Below, in pieces: positions 12,849 through 13,486 of a stretch of 13,486 bases of DNA (position 1 is its first letter; each line of letters opens with the position of its first letter). The notes beneath the pieces are model-generated. The model was not told the DNA's origin. It made no database searches and saw nothing but the letters and a program-made list of their open reading frames with translations. Both the position numbers and the translations under genes were made by a program. This stretch comes from JBHHYS01 sp046757645 (GTDB taxonomy: Bacteria > Acidobacteriota > Terriglobia > Acidiferrales > 2-02-FULL-67-57), in the NCBI GenBank assembly GCA_046757645.1, contig JBHHYS010000060.1, positions 1 to 13,486 of the forward strand, read 5' to 3'.

Positions 12849-13486
12849 ATGTCCAAAGAAATGATTATTGCTACCTCTCCCCACGAGACGAAAGTGGCCT
12901 TGCTGGAGGAGGGTCAAGTTGTTGAAATCTGCGTTGAGCGGGAGCAAGAAGTTGGACTGGTAGGCAGCATTTACAAGGGCCGCGTCACCCGGGTGTTGCC
13001 GGGGATGCAGTCCGCCTTCGTCCACATCGGACTCGATCGCGACGCCTTCCTCTACGTTTCCGACTTCGTCGAAGCCCTCGAAGAGCTGGATGACTACGAT
13101 CGGCCCCTAACGGCTGCCGACACCGAGGAGCCCCCGGCAGGCACCGAAGCGGCGGCTCCCCCACCGCCGGAAGAGTCCCAACCCGTCCCCGAGCGCCAGC
13201 CCGCGTTTGCTCCTTCAGAGCCACCGCTGCGCCTGCCCGAGCGCCGCCCCTTGGGCCGCGCCCCGCGCTCTCGCCGGCACCACCGGCACCGCGGCGGGCG
13301 GGGTCGGTGGAGTCGCGACCGGGGTGCGCGCCCCGAACCGCACCGGCCACGGCCACAACCCCCTGCCGGCGACCAGACCTACGAACCCATCATCCTGCCC
13401 GGCGAATCTCTAGCCAAGTACCGCGACCGTGTGCCCCCGCCGCCGCCCGCTCAAGACACCGCACCGGGTCGAAGACCGACCGCTCC
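12849..13486 (+). CDS. RNase E/G family ribonuclease, N-terminal part (3' end outside window)
   Basis: Single-strand endoribonuclease of rRNA and mRNA processing. ATG 12849 has GAGGA six bases upstream, and the frame is open for 212 codons to the right edge. The start MSKEMIIATSPHETKVALLEEG and the S1-domain core GSIYKGRVTRVLPGMQSAF (39-57) plus HIGLDRDAFLYVSDF match RNase G/E. After residue ~73, where the S1 barrel should continue, there is at least ~135 residues of low-complexity sequence. It comprises an acidic and Pro-rich part (~78-115), an Arg/His/Gly-rich basic part (~131-168, with SRRHHRHRGGRGRWSRDRG), the short motif ILPGESLAKYR (182-192), then a Pro run. The rest of S1 and the catalytic domain lie outside. 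Family is firm; rng versus rne cannot be settled here. Confidence 0.93.
   Translation, partial: MSKEMIIATSPHETKVALLEEGQVVEICVEREQEVGLVGSIYKGRVTRVLPGMQSAFVHIGLDRDAFLYVSDFVEALEELDDYDRPLTAADTEEPPAGTEAAAPPPPEESQPVPERQPAFAPSEPPLRLPERRPLGRAPRSRRHHRHRGGRGRWSRDRGARPEPHRPRPQPPAGDQTYEPIILPGESLAKYRDRVPPPPPAQDTAPGRRPTA

Overview
GC-rich bacterial chromosomal DNA with densely packed housekeeping genes on both strands and no sign of mobile elements. An Acidobacteriota-type genome is my best guess. It rests on the order fecR-like, mreB, mreC, mreD, PBP2 gene, rodA, Rne/Rng gene, on a FecR-domain protein opening that cluster, and on a long insert in the RNase E/G S1 domain. This is inference from memory of that phylum; no marker gene here proves it.

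Left part (1-3660). The 3' half of a group I cysteine desulfurase gene (nifS/iscS type) enters from the left edge. It converges on a small unrecognised gene on the minus strand (854-1294). Then come three minus-strand methionine-salvage genes in transcription order mtnB, mtnD, mtnC. They encode the dehydratase, the acireductone dioxygenase and the enolase-phosphatase, which act on consecutive intermediates from methylthioribulose-1-phosphate to the keto acid precursor of methionine. A good sigma-70-like promoter with an extended -10 lies just before mtnB, and mtnD and mtnC overlap.

Middle (3660-7060). A membrane-anchored parvulin-type peptidyl-prolyl isomerase (PpiD/SurA-like, minus strand) is divergent from a membrane-anchored FecR-domain protein (plus strand). 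The 165-bp space between them carries back-to-back promoters, and the fecR-like leader holds two adjacent hairpins, one of which covers the ribosome binding site.

Right part (7100-13486). The Rod-complex (elongasome) genes mreB, mreC, mreD, mrdA (PBP2) and rodA follow closely on the plus strand. mrdA and rodA overlap by one base (TAATG). They make the actin-like filament, its membrane partners, the transpeptidase and the SEDS glycosyltransferase for lateral wall synthesis. After a 242-bp structured gap, an RNase E/G gene starts and runs off the right edge.

Most of the window is ordinary core genome. The points most worth a second look are: a Glu where RodA proteins normally have the essential Asp of the H-x-D-F motif; a Cys3-His set in PBP2 placed like the reported zinc site of Acinetobacter PBP2; the long proline- and arginine-rich insert in the RNase E/G S1 domain; the FecR-like protein as a possible uncharacterised Rod-complex partner; and several leader structures. 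No CRISPR array, tRNA, rRNA or insertion sequence was seen.
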